This document shows positions 1-6,399 of a DNA stretch of 20,886 bases, one piece after another. This DNA is from an uncultured Clostridia bacterium (GTDB lineage: Bacteria; Bacillota; Clostridia; Oscillospirales; Acutalibacteraceae), in the NCBI GenBank assembly GCA_946539105.1, contig CAMNHG010000016.1, positions 1 through 20,886 on the forward strand, read 5' to 3'. The notes beneath the pieces were generated by a model that saw only the letters and a list, made by a program, of their open reading frames with translations, was not told the DNA's origin and did no database searches. The stretch's first letter is position 1. Every line of letters starts with the position of its first letter. A program made the position numbers and the translations under genes.

Positions 1-76
1 GCCTTGCAAGGACGACAACGCAGTATTGCGGAAAATAGACCGCAAAGATTGTCTGCTTTTTATTAGGTATTAGTAT
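1..76 (-). mobile_element. Partial copy of a MITE-like element, cut by the window edge
   Basis: This stretch is the reverse complement of 2631-2706, with 75 of 76 bases identical; the only difference is a C/T in the AGCAGAC/AGTAGAC part. It ends at 76 with ATTAGTAT, the same terminal sequence as the second copy, after which the flanks diverge. The rest of the element lies left of the window. No coding capacity is seen, so it is a non-autonomous miniature element or structured repeat. Confidence 0.8.
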
Positions 77-143
77 TAAATATCAAAATCTGTGCTTTAT
101 CGCCATATTTCCGCTATTTTTTAATTTAAAGTTAATAAATACA

Positions 144-172
144 TTGAAATTAATTTTAAAATGATATATAAT
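144..172 (+). promoter_or_regulatory. Promoter of the first surface-protein gene
   Basis: TTGAAA at 144-149 and TATAAT at 167-172 are separated by exactly 17 bases, a near-ideal housekeeping sigma-A promoter. The predicted transcript starts near 179, giving a leader of about 23 bases that contains the AAAGGA ribosome binding site at 188-193, eight bases before the ATG at 202. Confidence 0.8.
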
Positions 173-201
173 ATTATTATCAATGTAAAAGGACTGTAGA
201 T

Positions 202-1098
202 ATGAAACGTTACATCGCAAAAGTTACTTCAATTCTTTTGGTCGCAATACTTATTTTGGCATCTGTCAGCACCGCGTTTGCTGAGGATACGCTTAAAATA
301 AACGGAGCGGAAAAAACCGTTAAAAAAGGTGATACCGTAAAGTTTACCCTTAATCTTTCCGACACCAGAGAAGATGTCATCGGTTTTGAGCTTCGCGTGT
401 TTTTCAACAAGGATAAGCTGGAGCTTGTTCGCGGTTCCGTAACCTCAGAGACCTTTGATAATATGTTTTATAACGAGGAAATTAAAGGTAAACTTCCGCT
501 TAACTGGACTGATTTTAACAACCCTGTTAAATGTGAGAATAAAACTCCGTTCTTTTCCTGCGACTTCAAAGTTCTCGACGGTGGAGAAGCTGAGATTTCG
601 TATTTTGTAACTGAACTCTATGGCAATGATATGACTGCTCTTAAGTCATATACATGGACATATGACCTTACCGACGGAAATGACGCGGTTGTTTCCGACG
701 GAGTACTTCCCGTATCAAAGGACGAGGAAACTCTTAATAACCGACAGTCTCACTTTATAAATTATGTTGACGGAAAAGGAGAGGAAAATACTCCGAATAA
801 GGACAACCACGAGGCTGTTGTCGGAAAACAGCATTCTACAGCAATTCAGGAGGATGTTGTCGAAGTAACTCGCTATGAGGATGTTAACAACGGCGGTTCT
901 AACAACAAGAATCAGGGTATTTCGCCGTTTGTATTTTTCCTAATCGCTATCCCGGTTGTTATTGCACTTATAGTTGTTGCTATTGTGCTTGCAAATAGGA
1001 AAAATAAAAATAATGACGACTCCGAACGTGAGCCAAAGTTTGATTTATCTGCTGAGCAACAGGCAATGGAAGAAGCCGGCGAAACTGATGATGAATAA
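202..1098 (+). CDS. Secreted single-pass membrane protein with a cohesin-like domain
   Basis: The 298-residue protein begins with a signal peptide (residues 1-27, cleavage likely after AFA). A beta-rich domain at about 30-157 has the pattern of the cohesin/CBM-like fold: KKGDTVKFTLNLS, then IGFELRVFFNKDKLELV, then a PFFSCDFKV strand and a final ISYFV strand. A hydrophilic linker follows (160-238), one membrane helix (about 241-264) and an acidic cytoplasmic tail. The protein is therefore probably displayed outside and anchored by its helix. Cohesins bind dockerin modules of secreted enzymes, but no partner is visible and the domain call is from pattern only; a generic adhesin domain is possible. 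It has its own promoter, and I see no terminator before the next gene. The ATG is chosen for its AAAGGA site. Confidence 0.75.
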   Translation: MKRYIAKVTSILLVAILILASVSTAFAEDTLKINGAEKTVKKGDTVKFTLNLSDTREDVIGFELRVFFNKDKLELVRGSVTSETFDNMFYNEEIKGKLPLNWTDFNNPVKCENKTPFFSCDFKVLDGGEAEISYFVTELYGNDMTALKSYTWTYDLTDGNDAVVSDGVLPVSKDEETLNNRQSHFINYVDGKGEENTPNKDNHEAVVGKQHSTAIQEDVVEVTRYEDVNNGGSNNKNQGISPFVFFLIAIPVVIALIVVAIVLANRKNKNNDDSEREPKFDLSAEQQAMEEAGETDDE

Positions 1099-1182
1099 CA
1101 AATATAGTTAAACTTTGACTTTTTTACCAAAAAACACCCGAATATTTGTAAGAAGTTCCAAAAATATATTTGTAATATAATA

Positions 1183-1211
1183 TTGCAATTTAAAATATTA
1201 TGTTATATAAT
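1183..1211 (+). promoter_or_regulatory. Promoter of the CBM26-like surface-protein gene
   Basis: TTGCAA at 1183-1188 and TATAAT at 1206-1211 are spaced by 17 bases. The transcript would start near 1218, about 39 bases before the ATG at 1257. A strong promoter, an ideal GGAGG site and codon use biased to a few codons suggest high expression of this gene. Confidence 0.75.
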
Positions 1212-1256
1212 TATTATAACCGAATATAATCGGAAATGAATTGGAGGAATAAACTA

Positions 1257-2504
1257 ATGAAAAAGAGAATTTTAGGCGTTGCTCTTGCAGGCGCACTTGC
1301 TTTCTCAGCTATCGCAGGCAGCATTGCTACTGTTTCCGCGGCTGACGCTCCGCCGAATCCTAATCGTCTTCCTGAGTATACACCCTCTGCAGGTGTAGAA
1401 ACTCGTACAGTTATGTTCGCTATGCCCGGTTCATGGACAGGTGAAGAGGGTTCTACTACCCGTCAGACATGGGAAAAATACGGCAGCTCCGCAGGTCTTT
1501 ACTGGTGGGGCGGCGAGGATAACCCTGACGAAGCTCCCGCAGCTGCAGGTCACGGTTGGCCCGGCTGGAAGATGAAGAAGGTTTCTGAGGGCGATATTGC
1601 TAACCTTTACAGCACTCTCGCTTCAAGAACAGCTCCTAACATGATTTTCAGCAACTTCATCGACGGCGGTATGGATACATCATATCCCGAGTATAACACT
1701 TCACAGCAGACTAAGGACCTTCAGATTGAGTACTTTGGTCAGGGCGATTCTGACTACTATCCCAAGGAGTTCTGGGATTATCTCTATGATAATTACTATG
1801 AGGACTTCTGCGACGATCCTAACTATCAGATTACAGAGTTCGGCGATTACGCTAAGAACTTCTTCTTTGATGAGATGGATGATAGTATTTATCAGTACAT
1901 CGACAACATGGTTTATGTTGTAGACTTCGATACTACAAGAATGGCTATCTCACCTGTATCAGGTAAGGGCGGCTTTGACGGTGCTTTCTACTTCTACTAT
2001 GGTAACGGCGAGTTCGGTATCTGGCCCACAAGAGAGATGTGCATCGAGAAGGAAGGTCTTACTGTAGACGCAGATGGTAAAATCGTTTACGAGGGCACCA
2101 AGAAGAACGCTGAAACAGGCGAAGACGAGGCTTTCACAGAGACTGTTGACGAAAAGACAGGCTTCATCCTCAGAGAGCACACAGACGCTTACGATACAAC
2201 AACAAAGAGAAACTTTGTAGTATTCGGTAATTTCACCGGTAAGTATTGGTCTGATACAGCTGCTCCCGAAATGCCCACAGTTGAGACAACAGTTGCTCCT
2301 ACAACTGTTCCTGCTCCCGGCACTACAGACGCTACTTCAAACGAAGGCAGCAAGAACAGCGACAGCAACTCCGGTACCGGCAGCAACGACTCTAACGGTT
2401 CAATCGCTACAGGTGATTACTCTGCAGCAGCTATCTTCGGAGTATTTGCAATCGCAGGTCTCGGCGTATTCTACTTTGTTCGCAAGAGACGCAGCAGCAA
2501 ATAA
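1257..2504 (+). CDS. Surface-anchored protein with a CBM26-like starch-binding region
   Basis: The start is the ATG at 1257, preceded by GGAGG at 1242-1246; an ATG at 1236 lies before that site and is unlikely. The 415-residue product has a signal peptide (1-28). A region at about 50-158 resembles starch-binding CBM25/26 modules: an aromatic YWWGG stretch, GWPGWKM near 100-106, a PNMIFSNF strand near 128 and a final QTKDLQI. The middle (160-335) is rich in Tyr, Phe and Asp and I do not recognise it. A Thr/Pro then Ser/Gly/Asn linker (340-382) leads to ATGD (384-387), one hydrophobic helix and RKRRSSK, which looks like a non-canonical sortase signal or a plain membrane anchor. No catalytic motif is visible, so binding or adhesion to starch is the inferred role. 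CBM26 assignment is by eye. Confidence 0.7.
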   Translation: MKKRILGVALAGALAFSAIAGSIATVSAADAPPNPNRLPEYTPSAGVETRTVMFAMPGSWTGEEGSTTRQTWEKYGSSAGLYWWGGEDNPDEAPAAAGHGWPGWKMKKVSEGDIANLYSTLASRTAPNMIFSNFIDGGMDTSYPEYNTSQQTKDLQIEYFGQGDSDYYPKEFWDYLYDNYYEDFCDDPNYQITEFGDYAKNFFFDEMDDSIYQYIDNMVYVVDFDTTRMAISPVSGKGGFDGAFYFYYGNGEFGIWPTREMCIEKEGLTVDADGKIVYEGTKKNAETGEDEAFTETVDEKTGFILREHTDAYDTTTKRNFVVFGNFTGKYWSDTAAPEMPTVETTVAPTTVPAPGTTDATSNEGSKNSDSNSGTGSNDSNGSIATGDYSAAAIFGVFAIAGLGVFYFVRKRRSSK

Positions 2505-2520
2505 TTTTACTTAACTTATA

Positions 2521-2557
2521 AAACACTTTCGGCAGAAATGTCGAAAGTGTTTTTTCT
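2521..2557 (+). terminator. Intrinsic terminator after the CBM26-like gene
   Basis: AAACACTTTCG (2521-2531) pairs perfectly with CGAAAGTGTTT (2542-2552) around a 10-base loop, followed by a T run. It lies 17 bases after the stop codon. Confidence 0.9.
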
Positions 2558-2630
2558 TGTATAGGCTTATTGTCTTATAACAGCCTTGTTATATTCTTGA
2601 TTTTTTATGCGTATTGTTGTATAATATATT

Positions 2631-2789
2631 ATACTAATACCTAATAAAAAGTAGACAATCTTTGCGGTCTATTTTCCGCAATACTGCGTTGTCGTCCTTG
2701 CAAGGCGTCAGCCTTGCCGCGTCCTTCGCCTTGTCTTGCGAAAAAAATCCTCGCAAAATATAAGTCTACTTTCTATCAGGAATTAGTAT
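2631..2789 (+). mobile_element. Complete MITE-like element, about 159 bp
   Basis: The outer ends ATACTAAT and ATTAGTAT are inverted, and the 23-base arms 2634-2656 and 2764-2786 are inverted repeats with three mismatches. If the arms start at CTAAT, they are flanked by TA on both sides, which would fit a TA target duplication of Tc1/mariner-type elements (inference). The inside holds small hairpins: TGCGG/CCGCA at about 2663-2680, GCAAGGC/GCCTTGC at 2700-2717, and TTGCG/CGCAA at about 2736-2756. No open reading frame is visible, so transposition would need an enzyme in trans. The second copy at 1-76 is in the opposite orientation. Confidence 0.8.
2736..2764 (+). promoter_or_regulatory. Outward promoter candidate inside the MITE
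   Basis: TTGCGA at 2736-2741 and TATAAG at 2759-2764 are separated by 17 bases and point at the gene starting at 2821. The leader would be about 50 bases. The preceding gene ends in a strong terminator, so the third surface gene needs a promoter in this interval and this is the best one I see. Confidence 0.45.
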
Positions 2790-2820
2790 TAAATATATAG
2801 TATTATCGGAGGTGAGAATA

Positions 2821-3861
2821 ATGAAAGAAGCTATTGCCCACAGAGTTTTTGCATTTATTCTCACAGTTTTTTTGCTTTTTGTGTCTTTGATTACAGCTTA
2901 TGCCGACAATCCTGACCACGGTATGGAGGAAATCGCGTCTTATCCTGTTCAGTCAGAGCCTTCCGAAAATTCAAACCGGACTGAGGCGTCCGCGGCTGTT
3001 CCCACTACAGAGCCGATTATTCCGGCAAAGTTCCCGGCACTGACCGTAAACGCTATTTCAAATTTTTTTCCGAAGTCAAGCTCCGAGTATAACGCAAATA
3101 CAAAAGAGATAACCGTTACCTACTGGATGCGCTCCACAAAGAACGTTTTAAGTGTAAACTGGGATTTAGAATACGACACCGAGTCGCTCAGCTTTTCGCT
3201 GAACAAGAACCCTTCCCTGAATATATGTCCGTCAATAGCTGAAAATTCGGTTATGTCGTTCCCGGAAAAGGGCAAAATAAGCTACTGTGCGTCAAGTATG
3301 GCACTGTTTGATTTTTCAAGCCAGGACAAGCCGTTTGTTCAAATTGTGTTTGACGTAATTAACATCAATCCGGACGAGCCGATATTATCTAAGGTAGACT
3401 TGACAGTCGATAACCTTATTGTTTCCGATATAAATTCCGCTACCGGTTATTCCGATCCCAAAGAGGAGATTACAGTGGTTGAGGATTCCATAGAAAATCC
3501 TGCTATTGATCCTATTTTTGAACGTATAACCAAAATGACCACGCTGACTCCGTCCAACTTCATCCAGGCGACCGAGTCTCCGTCTCAATCTCAAACCGAG
3601 CAGTCCACAGACCCAAACGGTTCTGTAATAGCGTCGGAAACCATTGTTCCTCAAACAACCTCCGCCACTCAGTCTACAACCGCGCCTACGCAACCGACAT
3701 CCCCGACAGATCCGTCTGTAAATGATGATGACAAGCCCGATTCCAAAGAACAGGGAATAGTCGGCACCGGAGAACCCGGCTACGCATGGATTAGCTTCGG
3801 AGTAATAACCGTATCCGCGCTTATTCTTTTTATAATGCGTAAAAAGGAAATAATGTTTTAG
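2821..3861 (+). CDS. Secreted anchored protein with a cohesin-like domain
   Basis: The ATG at 2821 follows GGAGGTG (2808-2814) at ideal spacing; an in-frame GTG at 2812 overlaps that site and is rejected. The 346-residue product has a signal peptide (about 1-28), a Ser/Glu/Pro-rich stretch, then a beta domain at about 72-222 with a cohesin-like pattern: a strand KEITVTYWMRS, then SVNWDLEYDTESLSFSL, a PFVQIVFDV strand and a late TVDNLIVSD strand. A long Thr/Ser/Pro/Gln linker (about 240-308) precedes IVGTGEPG, one membrane helix (about 320-338) and RKKE. The end resembles that of the CBM26-like protein. The domain shares layout with the protein at 202-1098 but little sequence. Function is probably display or tethering at the cell surface; no ligand can be deduced. 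Expression may depend on the upstream MITE. Confidence 0.7.
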   Translation: MKEAIAHRVFAFILTVFLLFVSLITAYADNPDHGMEEIASYPVQSEPSENSNRTEASAAVPTTEPIIPAKFPALTVNAISNFFPKSSSEYNANTKEITVTYWMRSTKNVLSVNWDLEYDTESLSFSLNKNPSLNICPSIAENSVMSFPEKGKISYCASSMALFDFSSQDKPFVQIVFDVININPDEPILSKVDLTVDNLIVSDINSATGYSDPKEEITVVEDSIENPAIDPIFERITKMTTLTPSNFIQATESPSQSQTEQSTDPNGSVIASETIVPQTTSATQSTTAPTQPTSPTDPSVNDDDKPDSKEQGIVGTGEPGYAWISFGVITVSALILFIMRKKEIMF

Positions 3862-3877
3862 AAATTAAACTAAAAAT

Positions 3878-3925
3878 AAAAACACTGTCAATCCTTGCGT
3901 CGTGCCGATTGACAGTGTTTATTTA
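3878..3925 (+). terminator. Intrinsic terminator after the third surface gene
   Basis: AAACACTGTCAATC (3880-3893) pairs perfectly over 14 bases with GATTGACAGTGTTT (3907-3920). The stem is A-rich before and T-rich after, so it may act on both strands. Confidence 0.85.
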
Positions 3926-3929
3926 TATA

Positions 3930-3963
3930 AAAAAATAAAGGGAACAGAATAACCGTTCCCTTT
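3930..3963 (-). terminator. Intrinsic terminator of rpmB
   Basis: AAAGGGAAC (3937-3945) and GTTCCCTTT (3955-3963) form a 9-base stem. Read on -, the stem is followed by a T-rich run, and it lies 11 bases after the rpmB stop. Confidence 0.85.
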
Positions 3964-3974
3964 GATGTAAAATT

Positions 3975-4163
3975 TTAGTTAGCTCTTGTTACCTTACCTG
4001 AACGCAAGCAACGGGTGCAAGCATATACACGCTTGGGCGAACCGTCAACGATAGCTTTAACACGCTGAACGTTGGGCTTCCAGGTTCTGTTTGAACGTCT
4101 GTGTGAGTGAGAAACCTTGATGCCGAACTTTACATCCTTACCGCAGAATTCACATTTTGCCAT
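3975..4163 (-). CDS. rpmB: 50S ribosomal protein L28
   Basis: This 62-residue basic protein is a component of the large ribosomal subunit. The start MAKCEFCGKDVKFG and the late ACTRCLRSGKV give two CxxC pairs (residues 4-7 and about 49-52), as in zinc-binding forms of L28. Length fits the family. The start is preceded by AAGGAGGTG on -. The gene stands alone between its own promoter (4211-4239) and terminator (3930-3963), facing the surface-protein genes. Confidence 0.97.
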   Translation of the reverse strand: MAKCEFCGKDVKFGIKVSHSHRRSNRTWKPNVQRVKAIVDGSPKRVYACTRCLRSGKVTRAN

Positions 4164-4210
4164 GCGTCTGCACCTCCTTAGTCAAATCAAATTCTATTCC
4201 TAACTTTGTT

Positions 4211-4239
4211 ATCATACCAGAAAAAAGGAAAAAATGCAA
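4211..4239 (-). promoter_or_regulatory. Promoter of rpmB
   Basis: On the minus strand TTGCAT (4239-4234) and TATGAT (4216-4211) are separated by 17 bases. The leader is about 40 bases and ends with an AAGGAGGTG ribosome binding site. Confidence 0.75.
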
Positions 4240-4275
4240 GTGTTTTTTTAAAATTTCTTAACTTGTTTTAAATAC

Positions 4276-4304
4276 TTGTAATTTTTATTAAAGTATTGTA
4301 TAAT
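4276..4304 (+). promoter_or_regulatory. Promoter of the site-2 protease-scpAB operon
   Basis: TTGTAA at 4276-4281 and TATAAT at 4299-4304 are spaced by 17 bases. It lies back-to-back with the rpmB promoter. The transcript would start near 4311, with AGGAGGG just before the ATG at 4341. Confidence 0.75.
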
Positions 4305-4340
4305 TTAACATGAATATATTTAAATAATCAGGAGGGCACA

Positions 4341-5027
4341 ATGCTTTCTCAGCTTTTAAGCGGAAATTTCACATTACAAAACATAATCGCGCAAATTCTC
4401 GCGGTTCTTGTTATTATTTTTTTAATTTTGCCGTTTCACGAGTGGGCTCACGCTTTTACCGCGTCACTGCTCGGCGACAAGGGTATTAAGCAAAGGGGCA
4501 GGCTGTCGCTCAATCCGCTCAGCCACATCGACCCCATGGGCGCACTGTGTATGATTTTGTTCGGCTTCGGCTGGGCAAAGCCCGTACCGGTTGATTCGCG
4601 TTATTTCAAAAACCCAAAACTCGGTATGGCTATTACCGCATTAATGGGTCCCGTCGCGAACCTTGTCGCGGCTTTTGTCGGACTTTTAATTTACAATACG
4701 CTGTTCAAATTCTGTCCCGATTTTATGTACACAAACGCTGCAGGTCAGTTCTTGACGGTGTTTATGACGTTTTATATCAGAGTAAATGTTAATCTGGCGG
4801 TGTTCAATCTTTTGCCGATTCCGCCCCTGGACGGCTCAAAAATTCTGTTTACTTTCCTGCCCGACAAGGCGGTTGAGTTTTGCTACAGATACCAGATGAT
4901 TTTCTTTTTCGCTCTTTTCGCGTTAATTTCATTCGGCCCGTTAAGCGGACTTTTAAGCTATTTGTCTAACGGACTTATGCAGGGAATGATATGGCTTGCA
5001 GCGCAACCCTTTAATATGATTCACTGA
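4341..5027 (+). CDS. Site-2 protease family (M50) membrane metalloprotease
   Basis: The 228-residue protein is a polytopic membrane protein of the M50 zinc protease family, which cleaves substrates within the membrane. HEWAH at 33-37 is the HExxH zinc-binding and catalytic motif, placed in the first membrane segment, and NLLPIPPLDGSKI near 156-168 is the second conserved motif with its Asp ligand. It is a short member without PDZ or CBS domains, of the YwhC-like type often found next to scpA in Clostridia. The start has AGGAGGG at ideal distance. It opens the operon and ends 10 bases before scpA. The substrate is unknown. Confidence 0.9.
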   Translation: MLSQLLSGNFTLQNIIAQILAVLVIIFLILPFHEWAHAFTASLLGDKGIKQRGRLSLNPLSHIDPMGALCMILFGFGWAKPVPVDSRYFKNPKLGMAITALMGPVANLVAAFVGLLIYNTLFKFCPDFMYTNAAGQFLTVFMTFYIRVNVNLAVFNLLPIPPLDGSKILFTFLPDKAVEFCYRYQMIFFFALFALISFGPLSGLLSYLSNGLMQGMIWLAAQPFNMIH

Positions 5028-5037
5028 GGCAAAAAAT

Positions 5038-5742
5038 ATGGAAACGACCTTACAGTATAAGCTGCCTGTGTTCGAAGGACCGCTCGACCTGCTTTTGTCT
5101 TTAATCTCAAAAAATAAAATAGATATTTACGATATCCAAATTTCTGATTTGCTCGACCAGTATATGGAGCAAATCAATATGATGCAGGAAAACCAAATGG
5201 ACATTGCCTCCGAGTTTTTGACAATGGCGTCGCGGCTTGTTTATATCAAGTCCGTAATGCTTCTGCCGAAGTACGAGGAAGAGGCGGAGGAGCTAAAAAA
5301 GGAGCTGTCCGGTCAGCTGCTCGAATACGCGGTTTGCCGTGAAATTGCCGCAAAGCTCGGCGTGAGCTATGACTTTGACACGTTTTTCAGAGCACCTTCA
5401 CCGGTGGAGTTTGACCTGACATATAACCGGATTCACCCAAGCGAGGATATTGCCAAGGCGTACGTAAGCGCAGTTGGCAGAGGCAAGCGCAAACTGCCGC
5501 CTTCAGAGCAGGCGTTTTCGGGCATTGTCGCGCATAAGATTGTCTCGGTCAACGGAAAAATAATCCACCTGATGCGCAGACTCAGACACGGAAAAAAGCT
5601 GGAATATCACGAAATTTTTGAAATCTGCGAGGGTAAAAGCGACCTTGTCGCGACCTTCCTGGCTACGCTTGAACTGGTAAAGGGCAAGCGAATAAGGATT
5701 GAAGGCAGCGGAGAAAACGCCGTTGTAAGAATGATTGAGTAA
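5038..5742 (+). CDS. scpA: Segregation and condensation protein A
   Basis: ScpA is the kleisin subunit that, with ScpB, bridges the SMC dimer in the bacterial condensin that organises and separates chromosomes. The 234 residues fit the family. The N-terminal signature FEGPLDLLLSLISKNKIDIYDI (from residue 13) is typical and binds the SMC neck; the C-terminal winged-helix part from about 160 (PPSEQAFSGIVAHK onward) binds the SMC head. The start is supported by GAGG eight bases upstream. It is 23 bases ahead of scpB, the usual pairing. No unusual feature was seen. Confidence 0.97.
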   Translation: METTLQYKLPVFEGPLDLLLSLISKNKIDIYDIQISDLLDQYMEQINMMQENQMDIASEFLTMASRLVYIKSVMLLPKYEEEAEELKKELSGQLLEYAVCREIAAKLGVSYDFDTFFRAPSPVEFDLTYNRIHPSEDIAKAYVSAVGRGKRKLPPSEQAFSGIVAHKIVSVNGKIIHLMRRLRHGKKLEYHEIFEICEGKSDLVATFLATLELVKGKRIRIEGSGENAVVRMIE

Positions 5743-5765
5743 CCGCGGATTGATGAGGATAAGCA

Positions 5766-6362
5766 ATGGAAGAAATTAATATAACCGCCGCGATAGAAGC
5801 AATTTTGTTTTCTAACGGCGACTCTGTAGAAAAATCAAGAATTGCCCAGGCACTTGAAATCTCCGAAAAGCTCGTGGATGAAAGTGTGGACAAGCTGATT
5901 GATGATTACAAAGCTCAGAATAGGGGCATAACTATTATAAAGCTCGACTCGGCATATCAAATGACAGCGGTCAAGCAATACGCTGAGCAAATCCGCACTG
6001 TAATGGATTTGCGCAGGAACACTCCGCTCTCGCAGGCGGCACTTGAGGTATTGGCTGTTGTGGCGTATAACCAGCCCGTTACAAAGGCTTTTGTCGAGCA
6101 GGTCAGGGGCGTTGACTGCTCAGGTGTAATCGGAAGCCTTACCACCAAGGGCTTGATTGAGGAGAAGGGAAGGCTTGAGCTTCCCGGAAGACCTCTGCTT
6201 TACGGCACGACCGAGCACTTTTTGCGCTGCTTTAATATTTCGACTCTGGATGAACTGCCGCCCTTGCCCGAGGAAGATAAAAAGGAAGAGGACGGCGACG
6301 GACAGGAGGATTCTCAGACCGAAGCTCCGAACGGTGAGCAGATGTCCGTATTCGAGGAATAA
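5766..6362 (+). CDS. scpB: Segregation and condensation protein B
   Basis: ScpB forms a dimer that binds the middle of ScpA in the SMC-ScpAB condensin. The 198-residue protein has two winged-helix domains: the first at about 1-80, the second at about 85-160 with the family motif ALEVLAVVAYNQPVTKAFVEQVRGVD and then GLIEEKGRLELPGRPLLYGTT. The last 35 residues are an acidic tail. The ATG follows GAGGAT. The gene is co-directional with scpA and 37 bases before the next start. Confidence 0.97.
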   Translation: MEEINITAAIEAILFSNGDSVEKSRIAQALEISEKLVDESVDKLIDDYKAQNRGITIIKLDSAYQMTAVKQYAEQIRTVMDLRRNTPLSQAALEVLAVVAYNQPVTKAFVEQVRGVDCSGVIGSLTTKGLIEEKGRLELPGRPLLYGTTEHFLRCFNISTLDELPPLPEEDKKEEDGDGQEDSQTEAPNGEQMSVFEE

Positions 6363-6399
6363 GGGCTTGTTCCAAAATCAGTTGTAGGAGGGATTGTTC

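Noticed and set aside
1098..1180. Possible terminator after the first surface gene (TTTTTT-ACC-AAAAAA near 1128)
   Set aside because: Only an A-T stem with a three-base loop and no GC-rich part; not convincing as an intrinsic terminator.
2631..2789. The repeat as a riboswitch or known structured RNA
   Set aside because: It has several small hairpins, but terminal inverted repeats and a second inverted copy fit a mobile element better, and no known riboswitch core was recognised.
3385..3693. Minus-strand Arg/Gly-rich open frame of 102 codons opposite the third surface gene
   Set aside because: Low-complexity sequence produced by the complementary Thr/Ser/Pro linker; no ribosome binding site.
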